The translations under genes were made by a program, and so were the position numbers. Below, in pieces: positions 45,399-57,020 of a stretch of 64,000 bases of DNA. The notes beneath the pieces were generated by a model that made no database searches, was not told the DNA's origin, and saw nothing but the letters and a program-made list of their open reading frames with translations. The DNA comes from Gnetum montanum. Taxonomy: Eukaryota; Streptophyta; Gnetopsida; Gnetales; Gnetaceae. Every line of letters starts with the position of its first letter. Position 1 is the first letter of the stretch. The DNA lies in the NCBI GenBank assembly GCA_015680685.1, contig MNCI01009519.1:730689-794688 (forward strand), in the 5' to 3' direction.

Positions 45399-47226
45399 TG
45401 AAAGACCCTAAATTTTCAAGGCATTCTTGCTTCACTAGGTCTTTGCAATTCAGGCAACGTCATGTCACTTCAGCAAGAAATGGATACCCTAAGTTTAGGC
45501 TACCTAGCTTGGTAATTCATCCAACTAACAGCCTACTCAGAAACGATGTAGAGAGTTATCGACGATGCTCAGGATGCATGAAATAGTTTGGCAAGTTTTC
45601 TAGCCAAGGAGTTTGCTACGCTACACTAAGTTATGTAGTGTAGCAGGCTTCGGGAGATAGTTGTTTAGGTAATCAACTGTAAATTATTGCAAGACAAGTT
45701 GCTACGCTATGCAGTGTAGCACAACGTAGCAAGAGCAAGACAGGAAGGCTCAGCTTACTCAGTGATTTCAATTACACTCAATTTGCACCTTTGGGCTTTG
45801 AAACCAATTGCTTCACTCAGCTCCAAGTCCTTAAGCAATAGCTCCTTCCACCAAAAAGTGGCAAATTCAACAAAAAGTAGGCCATGTTGGCTATTACGCT
45901 ATGCTATGCTACATAGTGTAGCACAACATAGCAACTTTGTGGGAGCGACAAAAGGCATCTCAAAGTGCAGGATTAGCAAGTTCACAAGTTTTGCATTGCA
46001 AAGAGTAAAGGTTGCAAATTGTCAGCATTTTCATGATTAAGACCAGCTGCTATGCTACACTACGCTACGTAGCGTAGCATAGTGTAGAAAATATGCAACA
46101 TCAGTCAGAGCACTTCAAAGGTTTCCAGCACATGCAACAGGCGTCGACGCAAGTTTCTGCCTCAAACTGGTGGCTACGCTATGCTATGTTGCATAGCGTA
46201 GCACAACATAGCAAGATGATATGCTATGCCAACATGTTACATTCTAAAGTGTAGCACAGCATAGCAAGCTTCTACGCTACACTGACATGCTACACTCCAA
46301 AGCATAGCATAGCCTAGCAAGCGGCTATGCTACATCGATGCATCTCCTTGCATAGCAAGTTGCTACACTACACCACATGCTATGCTACAAAGCATAGCCT
46401 AGCATAGCAAGAAGCTATGTTACATCAATGAAATTCACCTATTTGTGTTATTGGCACACATCTCCAAGTTCTGAAAATGTAATTATAGCATGGCAGGCTT
46501 GTTAATCAGCCCTGCATGTCCATGCAGCATGGACACATCAACACGGGCCGAAGAGACATAGCATCCAAACCACACCTTTTGCATGGTATGGGCCCTCTAA
46601 ATACCCTGATGAGTAATGCTCAAAGGGTTGGTTGATGAGTTATCTGGCAAACAAGAAAAATAAGTTACTTAGCAAGTTGGCGATTTGGCAAGTTAGCAAA
46701 CTAGCAATCTTGAGCATTGTAAACATTCTGTTTGGCATTGTAAATAGTTAGCATTCCCATTTGGCATTCTATTTGGCTCTTTCCCACTATCTTTGTAGCA
46801 TTTTTCATTATTAACTCCTGAGTCCACATTCAAGCATACAGCTATCTTGCTCTAGACGTCTTCGTTAATTTTGGGATCTCTACGCTTCCAAGCGTTGTGC
46901 AACCAATTGTATCACCATGACAGAGTTAATTCATAGCCTTGAAGTGGTGCATTTTCCTATCTGCATTTTACTTTACTTTCCTGGTTGTCATTGCATTTTT
47001 CATTGTTTTCCATCCCTTTGCATTTAAAGATCATTATTTTATGCTATAATTCTTGCTTTCAAATCATACGTTTGCAAAAGGTTATAGTAACACTGATTAA
47101 GTCCTTGTCTGATCGACTAGACCGTTTAGGGCTCCTCATTTCCATTTTATCTAGCACAGCCCTCGTGTGGATCTAGGGTTAAGACTATCATGACCAATGA
47201 CCTCTCGATGTTTTCCAACCACCGAC
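45399..47226 (+). repeat. possible Tat LTR with GCTACGC/GCGTAGC palindrome cluster
   Basis: The left edge follows a purine tract. Near 47226-47245, GACA is followed by TTTTTGGTCACTACAC, which loosely resembles the TTTGGCGACTC-type primer site of Tat elements, suggesting an LTR end. No second copy is available, so this is tentative. 45605-46420 holds about ten imperfect inverted repeats built on GCTACGCTATGC and GCATAGCGTAGC. Confidence 0.3.
45605..46420. repeat. cluster of GCTAYGC/GCRTAGC inverted repeats
   Basis: Best examples: CTACGCTACGTAGCGTAG, a perfect 18-bp palindrome at 46060-46077; and GCTACGCTATGC (46173-46184) facing GCATAGCGTAGC (46191-46202) across a 6-nt loop. Other units start near 45611, 45699, 45888, 46220, 46266, 46322, 46357 and 46410, and most end CATAGCAAG. 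Confidence 0.85.
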
Positions 47227-47255
47227 ATTTTTGGTCACTACACTTTCATTCCATC

Positions 47256-47973
47256 CTTAGGTAGATTCTTGTAGTTTCATTTCATAGTTTTAGCGATAGA
47301 GTGAATGCCCATAGTGTGGTATTGAGCAATTGTATAGAATCTTTATTTGAGTAAAGTGTACTTGGGCACAATTCATGTCTATAAATAAAGATCGAGATTT
47401 CTTTTCATCATTACAACATCCACTTAGTTTTACTATTTTACTTAACATATTTTTTCCTATTTTCTTATTTTAATCATTTACATTTCCAAGTACTTTACTT
47501 TCTTGTTCATTAGTAAAGTAGAATGAGTATGATTGGTTTTGCGCATTTAAGTGTAATTATTTGGTAATCCTAGTAGTGTTATAGCTTGGTTCGCCTAGTA
47601 GTATAATGCTTGGTAACCTAGTAGCGGTTACATGAGCCCAAGGCATGTATAGTAAGCTAGGACCAAATGCTCATCGCTCTAGGCTAGAGTAGATTTACAT
47701 TACTATCATTACTTAGATTTAGATTTCTATTCTCAACTTTCATCATGTTCATAACTAGGAGTATTAAAGGCCAAACAACAATAATTAGCATATGCCTCTG
47801 AACTAAATCATACGTAACAACGCTACCACTAGTCCAAGTTAGAAGACAGTGTCTTGTAATCAATGCTTAACAATCTAGATTCCACAACTAGTCTCACCCA
47901 CAAAATTTGACTGGATTATGTGTGAATGCTTATGATTTGTATGGTTGGATGTAGGGGTACTCGCAGCTCATCA
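47256..47973 (+). repeat. Athila-type LTR, R-U5 part
   Basis: From AGTTTCATTTCATAGTTTT (about 47271) to CTCATCA (47973) the sequence follows the other Athila LTRs here: ATAAAGATCGAGAT, GGTAATCCTAGTAG, CTACCACTAGTCCAAGT, TTGTATGGTTGGATGTAGGGGTA. The U3 part is not matched; TGATGAG occurs at 46607 and 46633 but the sequence after it is unlike the known U3 regions. It ends exactly where copia-5 LTR sequence begins. Confidence 0.65.
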
Positions 47974-48307
47974 AACATCTATACTCGAACATCTACAGGG
48001 ATATTTCTACTATTTTTCAATGATGTCTCCTCTGCTTTTGACCTCTAACTTATGAGATTTTTTCCTATTAATTTGCCTTCTTGCTAATCCTTAGAGCATC
48101 TTCATTTAATTTGTAGCCTTCATTTTCTTCCATCCTCTCATCTTTTCCATGTACTTTTCATTTCAACATCTATTCATAGATCTATATTACTTGAATTCTT
48201 AGATCTCATTTTGAAGTTCTTGTTCATGTCTTGCAAAAACATTATCCATCATAAAGATCTCATTTTCTCTATTTTCTTTAAGGCTTTAACATACCATAAG
48301 GTCAACA
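47974..48307 (-). repeat. copia-5 3' LTR, truncated
   Basis: Minus strand starts TGTTGACCTTATGGTATG at 48307 after the polypurine tract and matches 57020-56690 of the 5' LTR (shared + strand words TTTTCCTATTAATNTNCCTTC, TTTGTAGCCTTCATTTT, TCATTTCAACATCT). It stops where the Athila-type LTR ends. Confidence 0.8.
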
Positions 48308-49008
48308 ATCTCCCTATTTTTGGTGATGTAAAAAAATTAAGAAAATGGGTTAGTAGATATTATGGAATAAACTTTAAATAATATTAAACAAAAAAAATAC
48401 TTAAGATGTATAAAGTTCAATGATAGCCAGAAGGTATCACTATGATAAAAATATAAGAGCTTAAGATAATAGGTTCAAAAAGAATCAATGGATTTCCCTA
48501 AACTCTCCAACAACCAACCTATCTCTATAGCATAGTAGATGAATCCATATATAAAGAGCATGAAGTTCACAAACTTAATATACTCTCATTGTCCATATAC
48601 AATGTACAAATGTATACTTTCCACTATTCAAAAATTCTCCTCCTTTTTGAACATCACCCAAAATAAGGGACCATCCAAGGACTCTAATTACTAACCTCAA
48701 TGACATCATCGAAATCCCCATTAGAAGTAGCTATAGCATGAGAAGGTCTACAGGCCTCCTCCTCATCATCATCATTACTAGTGCTAGTATTGGAGCTAGA
48801 GACATGCTACTTATTATCATCATCTGAAGATGGTATTTGAACTGGAGCCCACCATGGATGGAGCTTCACTCAAAATCAAGATGAAGTTGGTGGATCGTGC
48901 TAGGATAAAAATTGTTAAGAGGATGAGAAAGAATCCTTCCTCAAATAAGTGATAGGATCGATAGGTGTCCACTAGGAAGAAGTCCCAAAGATACTCCTCA
49001 TAACCTAA
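48308..49008 (-). other. copia-5 interior, right half
   Basis: Minus-strand 3' non-coding sequence next to the polypurine tract. Nearest the copia-4 insertion, about 48850-49003 continues the unassigned reading frame seen in 54787-55270. No pol motif was found. Confidence 0.5.
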
Positions 49009-50286
49009 TGTGGACCTTTTAGTATGTCAAAACATTAAGAAAAATAGAGTTAAATATTGTTTGCATGGTTGTGTGATTATTGTGTTTGTAGGTCTACATA
49101 CATGAGAAACCAAGATGAGCTAAAACCTACATAGATGACAACAAATGAACTGGTCTAGCACTCAAAGGAGGAGGTCACCAACAAGGTCTCGAAAAAACAT
49201 GTAAGAATTACAAAGAACATAGACAAGGACCAAATATTGTACAAGCAAAGTGGTCATCATCAAAGCATGCAAAAGATAAAAGTTGTGGACAAGAAAAAAT
49301 AAATTCAAAGGACAAAGAAAGTTAAAGAAATATGTCTCCTAGAAATAGTAGACATCTTGGAAAAATTGGAGTAAACACAGGCAAAGATATCTTCAAGAAA
49401 CAACAAATGTCTTTCCTTAGGAAAATAAAACTTCACTAGAGAAAGACATCTTCATAGAATGAAGGCCAAATTTAGAAAGACGTCTTTCATTAGATAAAGA
49501 CATCTTCTAAGAATGGAGATTTTAGAAAGACGTCTTTCCTAGACAAAGAAATTTTTCCACAATTGAAGGAAAATACATAAAGATGTCTTAGGCATGAAGA
49601 AGACATCTTTTATGATTATTAGTGATCATTGGGTAGCCATTGCATGAGTTCCAAGATGGATTTAGAAACATGGTAGCTATAAGAAGACATCATATACATT
49701 GGGAAATTTGCAAGCTTATGTGTAATCATTGTATAATCATTTTGTAAATGATTGTAATCTTTTTTGCTATTCATTGTATCATCATTTTTTTAATTGTAAA
49801 ATGTGTTGTACATCAATGTACAAGGATCATCAAACTAAGTTTCATCTATCCCTTGTAATTGTTCTCTCTTGTTGCCCTGCAGGTTGATGTGCTTCTTGCA
49901 AGAAGGCGTCTTGCTTGAGTTTGTTGGGATTTTGTGGGATTGAGTTGTTAGCATTGTAGTATAACACTCCGGAGTGAAGCTCAAGGTTGCAAAGGCTGTG
50001 GAAGCCTAGGAACCACATTCCAAGCCTAACAAGACCTTACAAGGTTAAGTGGCTAGTGTTGTGGCACAACACTTTGGAGTGGGGCTTGAAGATTGTATAG
50101 GGTGTGGATCCTTCAACCACATTTTAAGAGAAAAAACATTTAGAGGTGTGCTAGTAATCTACCCTCCAAGTGTGGACTTTCCAAGTTGGGAAACCATTTT
50201 AAATTCAATGTGTATGCTTTTGTATTATAAATTTTTAATTTTGGGAACTTATTCATTCCCTTCCCTTCTAAGTTCAATGATTCACA
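49009..50286 (+). repeat. copia-4 5' LTR
   Basis: Starts TGTGGACCTTTTAGTATG and ends TTCACA, just before the primer site. U3 carries AGACATCTT/AAGATGTCT words; two are the perfect palindrome GAAAGACGTCTTTC (49475-49488, 49525-49538). Near the right end is AGTGTTGTGGCACAACACT (about 50053-50071, 9-bp arms), part of an internal ~100-bp duplication of 49940-50040. Confidence 0.9.
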
Positions 50287-50288
50287 AG

Positions 50289-50300
50289 TGGTATTAGAGC
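50289..50300 (+). other. copia-4 primer-binding site (tRNA-Met)
   Basis: TGGTATTAGAGC differs from the usual TGGTATCAGAGC by one C to T change and starts two bases after the LTR. Confidence 0.88.
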
Positions 50301-50338
50301 CTAGTACTCTTCTCTATCATCACCAACTGCAAGAGTGA

Positions 50339-52030
50339 ATGATGAAGGGGAAATCTTACACAAAGCCACTCATGTTTGATAGATTTGACTTCACCCATTG
50401 GAAAGCTAGAATGCAAGGGTTCTTCAAATCCATGGAATTTGAAGTGTGGAAGTCAATTCTTGAAGGCTCACTTTACCTATTAATAGCTCCACCAGCATCA
50501 TCAAGCCTTGCAACAAATGGTCACAAGAGGAAAAGGATAAGTTCATGTTTGATTCAAAAGAAAAAAAATCTTTTATATTGTGCATTGAATAAATTTTAAT
50601 TTAATAGAGTAGTAGGATGTAAAATGGTCAAAGAAATTTTGCAAACTTTAGAATCTACTTATGAGGGAACATCTATTGTTAAGTAATCAAGATTATTAGT
50701 TTTACAAAGTGAGTAGAATAAACTCAAAATGAGAGAATGTGAGAAAATAAAAGATTATTTCTCTAGATCTAATGATCTTGTTGTAGCTATTAGAGGAATA
50801 AGAAAGCATCTACTTGAAAGTGATGTCATCATCAAAATGATCAGAACTCTACAACAAAAGTTCAAACCAAAGGTCATAGCTATGGAGGAAATCAAAAATT
50901 TCTCAACATTGAAATTTGAAAAGCTTTAAAGTGCTTCATTACCTATGAAATGAATCTCATAATTGAAGGAGCAATCCAACAAAAACCTATTTCTCTAAAG
51001 ACTACCTCCAAGGAGAAATAGTCAAATGAGCATGATGAGCGAAGTGAAGATGAGACTTCCCTTCTCTCAAGAAAACTACAACAATTGCTTAGAAGACAAA
51101 ATAAGGAAGCATCTCAGCAAAGATCCAATTTCTTCAAAGATAGAGACAAAGGTAAAAAAATTTTAAATACTTCTAACTTATATTTCTCTTCTATAGAATG
51201 TTGGGTTTGTCGAGGAAGAGGCCATATGACCTTTGAATGTCCTAGTGATCCAAATTAGAGAAAGGTTTAGCTAAAAATCGATCCAATGATGAGGAACCAA
51301 GAAAGACCAACTTATATACAAGTTGGGATGATGGTGAGCAAAGTGAAGAAGAAGCATGCAATTCTTCCAAAGATTCACATCTCATATTCATGGCACACAC
51401 ATATGAAAATTCCTCACATATGCCTAAACAAGATAATAAGTATGACAAGAGGTAAAGTGAATTTAAAGAAGAAATTTTTCTTTTGCATCATTTGATTAGA
51501 AAGGCAAAGAAATTAGTACTTTCTAAGCTAGATGCTATTCATGCTAAAGTAAAAGAAGAGATCTCAAACATAAAAGCTAAGATTCAAAAACTAACCTCTT
51601 CTAACAAGGATTGTAATAAGATTCAAGAAGAGGAGACTCCTGAAAATTAGCCAAATAATTAATAAGAAGAAACACATGAAAATTCAAGCTCAAGCTTAAT
51701 CATAGTAAGGTTTGATAATGAGTAAAATACTTTATTTGTGAGTAACAATTGTGGTTGTAAGAAAACTCTTAACTATGATGATCAAAATAAGATTAATGAT
51801 TGGTCTTGTCAAAAAGGATTTGGTAAAAGAATTATGTAGGCACCAATAAGTGAGAATGAAGAGAAGTGAAGTACCAAAAATAACACAAAAAGTGATCAAG
51901 GATTCTATCATAAAGAACATGAAGAAATCAAGACATCACATACAAAGTCTAATGAAAGGGAACCTAAGGATGAGGAGGTACTTCATGATAGGGAACCTCA
52001 CCTTAAACTCCATTAATCTTCTCTTCTCAT
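50339..52030 (+). pseudogene. copia-4 gag with intact CCHC knuckle
   Basis: The N-terminal part (FDRFDFTHWKARMQGFFKSM) is the conserved start of plant copia Gag. 50729-50929 holds the helical core (ATG MRECEKIKDYFSRSNDLVVA ... IIKMIRTLQQKFKPKV). A perfect CX2CX4HX4C knuckle, CWVCRGRGHMTFEC, lies at 51199-51240. After it comes a Lys/Glu/Ser-rich tail that shifts frame near 51480 and 51850. Stops at about 50597, 50684 and 50927 break it. Gag would package RNA in a virus-like particle in the cytoplasm. Confidence 0.82.
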
Positions 52031-53568
52031 AGGCAAGCAAGGTAAGTTAAGGTAAGTTTATATCTCTTTGCTTACTATTTAATAGTGGTTGAGAAGTCCA
52101 AAATTATTTATGTCTTGTATAGATCATAAAAATGGTGGAATAAGTTTCTAGAGCATCTCTTACATTCATTCATGATATTGGTATAATTGGTTTTGTAAAA
52201 ATTTGTAGTGTAGCACTTGTAATGATTTCTTTTCTTGCGTTAAATCTTGCATAATTTCAGCTTCTTGTGATGATATAAGCTTAACCTCATGTCCTTTGGA
52301 ATATTTTTCTATTTATGAGATAAGATAGATCCTTGAAAATTTTGTTAGTATTTGGATCTTAATAGTGAATTACAGTTGTAATACTTTGATGATTTACAAG
52401 TTGATCTTAAAGGCCCAGGAAAAGCTACACATGTGTAGGGGGATCCTACTCCTCATTATCCATCTTCATCTTGGAGGACACCAATGTAGGGGAAGTCTTT
52501 GGAGACTTGATCCAAGAAACACTAAAATAGCAAGATATTCCAAAATGAGTAAGAAAAAGTCTTCAAGAGGTATTTTTTTCTTTAAGTGGATGATTGTATC
52601 TTGAATTTGTGCTCCTAATATCCTTTGATCAAGTTAAATATCAGCATGAGTTGTGTTTAAAAAATCGTTGTGTTGTGTTTGTTGTATTGATTTATACAAA
52701 TGCCTATCTATGATTGTTTCTCTCATAACTTCCCTATCCTTTTGTTGATATTAGCGATTTTTGGTTAAGAGATATAATTCATAATGAGGCATTTAGATAG
52801 ATTTCTTGTTATTATCTTACTTCCCTTTGGTCTTTAGCATCAAAGTTATGTGTTGTTGGCCTTTTTTTTGCGTTAGTTGAAGATCTTTATTTTAGACTGA
52901 TAAGAGCAAAACTTAATGTATCATAAGTTGAAGTAACAAGTATCTATATATGTATGATGGTATGAAAATAGTGATAGTATTCCTTACAACAAGGTCATTT
53001 TCTTTATGGGAAAGTGTCCAAAATTTTATTTGAAACATCCTTAATAAGCCTACCTTGAGATGTACTTCCTAGCTTAAGAATTTAAAATTTGGCATTTCTG
53101 ATTTCACAATGTGAAGTTTTATTGTTATATTCTCCTTATCATAAAGATATGCCCTATTCTTTTGCAAATTCTTTACAAAGATGGAAAATATTAGAACATT
53201 AATGACTTATTGATTTAGAGATAGGTTACTTGATCTTCAATGTTTATACTTCACTTCAAGATTTAAATTGGACTATCACTTGGAATGCTTCAATCAGTTC
53301 TTAACAAATTAGGGGCACTTCTTCATGGAACTTAGTGCTGAAAAATGTGTACTTTTTAAATCAATTTTCTTACTTCACTATATATTTTTTGGATTATGTC
53401 GTGATGTTTTGTTATCTATTGTTCCTTTATGATATCTCTTTAGAATCCAATTTGTGTCCTTTATCCTTTTTGCTATTGTTCAAAAAAGGGGGCTAGGGGA
53501 GTATTGTTTTAGATGTATGATCATTAACCCATTTTTTTAAGTTTTGAACATCACCAAAATGGGGAGAT
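52031..53568 (+). other. copia-4 3' non-coding interior and polypurine tract
   Basis: No coding signal is evident over 1.5 kb of T-rich sequence. AAAATGGGGAGAT (53556-53568) is the polypurine tract. The stretch before it (GTTTTGAACATCACC) matches the corresponding copia-5 region at about 48640-48660 in reverse, so this non-coding end is shared by the family. Confidence 0.7.
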
Positions 53569-54786
53569 TGTGGACCTTTTGGTGTGTCAAAAAATTAAGA
53601 AAAATAGAGTCAAAGGGTTTTTGCATGGTTGTATGGTTATTATGTTTGTAGGTCTCCGTACATGAGAAACCAAGATGAGCTAAAGCCTACATCAATGACA
53701 AGAAATAAACCAGTCAGCATTCAAAGGAGAAGGTCACTCACAAGGTCTCAAACAAATATGAAAGAATTACAAAGAACATGGACAATGACCAGATACTATA
53801 CAAGAAAAGTGCTCATCATCAAAGCATGTGGAAGATAAAGGTCGTGGACAAGGAATGATGAATTCACAGGACAAAAAAAGTTGAAGAAAGATGTCTCTAG
53901 GAAACAATATACATCTAAGAAAAATTAGAGTGAACACAGGCAAAGAAATCTTTAAGAAATAGCAAATTTCATTCCTTAGGCAAAGACATTTTCACTAGAG
54001 AAAGATGTCTTCATAGAATGAAGGCCAAATTTAGAAAGATGTCTTTCCCAAACAAAGATGTCTTCCCAGAATTGAAGGAAAATACAAAAAGAGAACTTAG
54101 GCATGATGAAGATATCTTTCATGATCGTTAGTGACCATTGGCTAGCCGTTGCACAAGTTCCAAGATGGATTTAGAAATAGGACAGCTATAAGAAGACATC
54201 ATATGCATTGGGAAATGTGCAATCTTGTGTGTAATTATTATATAATCATTTTGTGAATCATTATAATTTTTATTACTCTTCATTGTATCATCATTTGTTC
54301 ATTGTAAAGTGTGTTGTACCTCAATGTACAAGGATCAAGAAACTAAGTTGCATCTATGCCTTGTAATTGTTCTCTCTTGTTGCCCTGTGGGGTTGATGTG
54401 CTTCTTGTAGGAAGACATATTGCTTGAGGTTGTTGGGATCCTATGGGATTGAGTTGTTGGTATTGTAGTATAACACTTCAGAGTGGAGCTCAAGGTTGTA
54501 AAGGTTGTGGAAGCCTGGAAACTGCATTCCAAGCCTACTAGATCTTTCAAGGTTGAGTGCTTGGTGTTGTGTCGCAACACTCTAGAGAAAGGTTTGAAGA
54601 CTATATAGGGTGTAGACCCTTCAACAACATTCTGAAAGTAAAAAATTCTAGAGGTATGCTAGTGATCTACCCTTTGAGTGTGGACTACCCAAGTTGGATA
54701 ACCATGTTAAATTTGGTGTGTGTGCTTTTGTGTTATAAATTTTTAATTTGGGGAACTTATTCATCTTCCCTATTCAATGATCCACA
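53569..54786 (+). repeat. copia-4 3' LTR
   Basis: Starts TGTGGACCTTTTGGTGTG and ends ATCCACA, aligning with 49009-50286. The palindrome GAAAGACGTCTTTC of the 5' copy is GAAAGATGTCTTTC here (54033-54046), a CpG to TpG change. Confidence 0.9.
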
Positions 54787-55937
54787 CCTATTGCTCAAAT
54801 GTCTATGAAGCTTCATCTTGATGATGAGAATTGGGTCTAGGCTACATGGGATGAAGAAAATCCCCCTAGCCAAGTGCTATTGGTGTATCAAGCTCCTCTA
54901 AGTTGAATGCATTTCTTGAGTCATAAGCCTATGAATGCCAAATAGCTATTGAGTGTTTATGTGGGGTTGTACAATCCTTCTCATTGTCCAATATGGGAGG
55001 AGTGATGATCTCCTCAAACTACTACCCATAATAAGGAAGAGGTACTCTAGCTGCATCTATGCCCTTACAAAGGTAAGAGAGATTCCTACCAATCATCCCA
55101 AGAGTGTAAGAAAAGTGCTTAAGTAGCTCCTTTCGAGAAGATCTTACCTGAACACCAATAGATTTAAATCTTCTCAACTAAGGAGAGGCTTAAGATGGTG
55201 ATGTAGATCCCTTCTTCCTTAGTTTTTAAGTCCTAATGCTGGGTTTTGCATATTCAACATGGGTGAAGCTCCTCTTTTATAAATACTCACCAAGGCTCCT
55301 CTTGCCTTTAAGCAAAGGCATGCTAGGAATGTAAACACCTCTTTGTTGGATCAGCAAACTAATGAGATTAGGATAGCCATATATTATCTCCTTAGTGAAC
55401 AAACCTAACATGTCTCAGTGGAGAGTATGACCTAACTCCAAAATTTCTTTTTATGTTAGCAAACCTAGAACAACTTTTTTATGAAGGACCCTTGATGTGT
55501 ACATCCTTTTACTCTTGATCTTTGGGCTTTCCTAAAAATTTCTTATTCATCTACTCAATGACCTTGGTTAGTCATTGAATCTTAGTCATTAGGTCAAAGT
55601 TTTCTTTCATAAGATAAGAACATTCATCATTGCAATCTTTATCTCTTTTTTGTGTAAGATATCTTTCATTTTAAATCATAGACTTTGAAAAGAAATAATT
55701 TCATTACAAAGCAACTTATACCTTTCTTCAAAGGAGTTCTCATCTTCTTTATGATGACTCCTATGATTATTTAGACTTTCTTTACTAATGTAGAAGAGGG
55801 ATTGAATACAAAAATTTAATAATAAATTAATGAAGCATATCAATTTATTTGTCCAATTGAATTTGATAGTTGCTAGTGATCTGATGTTCATTGCCCCTTC
55901 CATGTTCATGTTGAATTATCCACATGAGATTGCTAGG
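54787..55937 (-). pseudogene. copia-5 interior, left half: gag-like start and unassigned frame
   Basis: Minus strand. Near the primer site a 77-codon frame (55676-55909) begins MNMEGAMNIRSLATIKFNW and ends in a Lys/Glu-rich stretch (FEERYKLLCNEII). From about 55270 to the copia-4 insertion another frame reads KELLKHFSYTLGMIGRNLSY, DAARVPLPYYG, EEIITPPILDNEKDC and AFNLEELDTPIALG, with TAG stops between. It resumes beyond copia-4 in 49003-48850. I do not recognise it; no copia pol domain is present. Confidence 0.4.
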
Positions 55938-57020
55938 TTCTGATAGCACTTGAAAATCAAGAACTTAGAATGGGGTTGAATAAGTTTCCTATATAAAATT
56001 GCACTAGCCACACAAATACACCAAATTTCATGTGGTTCCCTAACTTGGGTACATCCACACTCAGATGGTAGAATTTGTGCACACCTTCAAACTTTGTTTC
56101 TTCAAAATTTATGATTTGAAGGAAACCACACCCTTTACAAGGTCTAAGCTCTACTTTGGAGTGTTTCATCATTGCAAAACAACTTAACCCCACAAGTTCC
56201 CAATAAGCTTAGAATGTGGCTTCAAGGATACCAAAACCTTTACAAAATTGAGCTTTACTATGGTGTTTTGATGCTACAAAAACACTCAACCCTACAATGT
56301 CCCAACAACCTCAATATGGTTGCCTTCTCGCAAGAAACATATCAACCCCACATGGCTAGAAGAAAAAGAAAAAGAAGCAAGAAAATAATGTAACTAAATT
56401 TTCAAGTCCTTGCACTTGTAGCTCAATACAACTTTGTTCATGTCCTATGAAAACATCATCCACCACAAACACTCCATTTTCTCCATTTGATAATTAGGAG
56501 AAAATGTGTGAATAGTGTTTGCATAATTCCAAATATTTTGACATTATCTTATAGCCTCAAAGTTTTTGAAAACTCCTTGGAATTTATGCAATGGCTAGTA
56601 AATGGCTAGTGTAGATGCCTACTTCAAAGTTGGGACGTCTTACTGAGATTGACCTCAATTTAGAAGAGACATCTCACTCGCATATGGAATAGCTACAGTG
56701 GGATTTCTACAAGGAGATGTCTATTATTTTTTAGAGACATCTCCTCAACTTTTAATTTTGACTTTTGAGGCTTTTTCCTATTAATATACCTTCTTGCCAA
56801 TCCTTGGAGAATCTTCATTTGATTTGTAGCCTTCATTTTTATCCATCCTCTCATCTTGTACATGTAGTTTTCATTTCAACATCTCACCATAGATCTTGTT
56901 TCCTTGAGTTCTTAGATCTCATTATGGAGTTCTTGTTCATGTCCTATGAAAACATCATCCACCACAAACACTCCATTTTCTCCATTTTCCTTAAGGTTTT
57001 GACATACCAAAAGGTCAACA
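55938..57020 (-). repeat. copia-5 5' LTR and primer-binding site
   Basis: Minus strand: starts TGTTGACCTTTTGGTATG at 57020 and ends TTTTCA at 55951, followed by AGTGCTATCAGAACC (55950-55936), a decayed tRNA-Met site. U3 contains GGAGATGTCT and AGAGACATCTCC words. It shares a conserved end region with the copia-4 LTRs (+ strand words CCACACTC, AGGTCTAAG, GGAGTGTTT). Confidence 0.82.

Larger units (their letters stand above)
49009..54786 (+). mobile_element. copia-4: gag-only (non-autonomous) LTR retrotransposon
   Basis: Two 1.2-1.3 kb LTRs, a tRNA-Met-type primer site, one gag gene and a polypurine tract are present, but the 3.3 kb interior has no protease, integrase, RT or RNase H motif. Flanking 5-mers are CCTAA (49004-49008) and CCTAT (54787-54791), a target-site duplication with one change. 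It fits the class of gag-only elements that move with enzymes from relatives. The LTRs differ by roughly 10% over the first 160 bp, counted by eye. Confidence 0.82.
47974..57020 (-). mobile_element. copia-5: minus-strand element interrupted by copia-4
   Basis: On the minus strand: 5' LTR 57020-55951, primer site near 55950-55938, interior 55937-54787 and 49008-48308, polypurine tract (AAAATAGGGAGAT, 48320-48308) and the first 334 bp of the 3' LTR (48307-47974). Both halves share the outer LTR family with copia-4, which lies inside in the opposite orientation. No integrase or RT motif was seen in either interior half. Confidence 0.75.

Noticed and set aside
44036-45590. Several open frames of 90-100 codons in the Tat 3' region.
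   Set aside because: No motif, start context or conserved neighbour; lengths are expected by chance in less A+T-rich DNA.
43601-46420. Repeat arrays considered as CRISPR.
   Set aside because: Units are self-complementary without uniform repeats separated by unique spac­ers, no cas genes are present, and the context is a plant retrotransposon.
50049-54808. Similar 82-83 codon frames near the ends of both copia-4 LTRs (and one in copia-5).
   Set aside because: They are in homologous LTR sequence and resemble each other by descent. They run over the LTR end into unrelated DNA and lack features of a gene.
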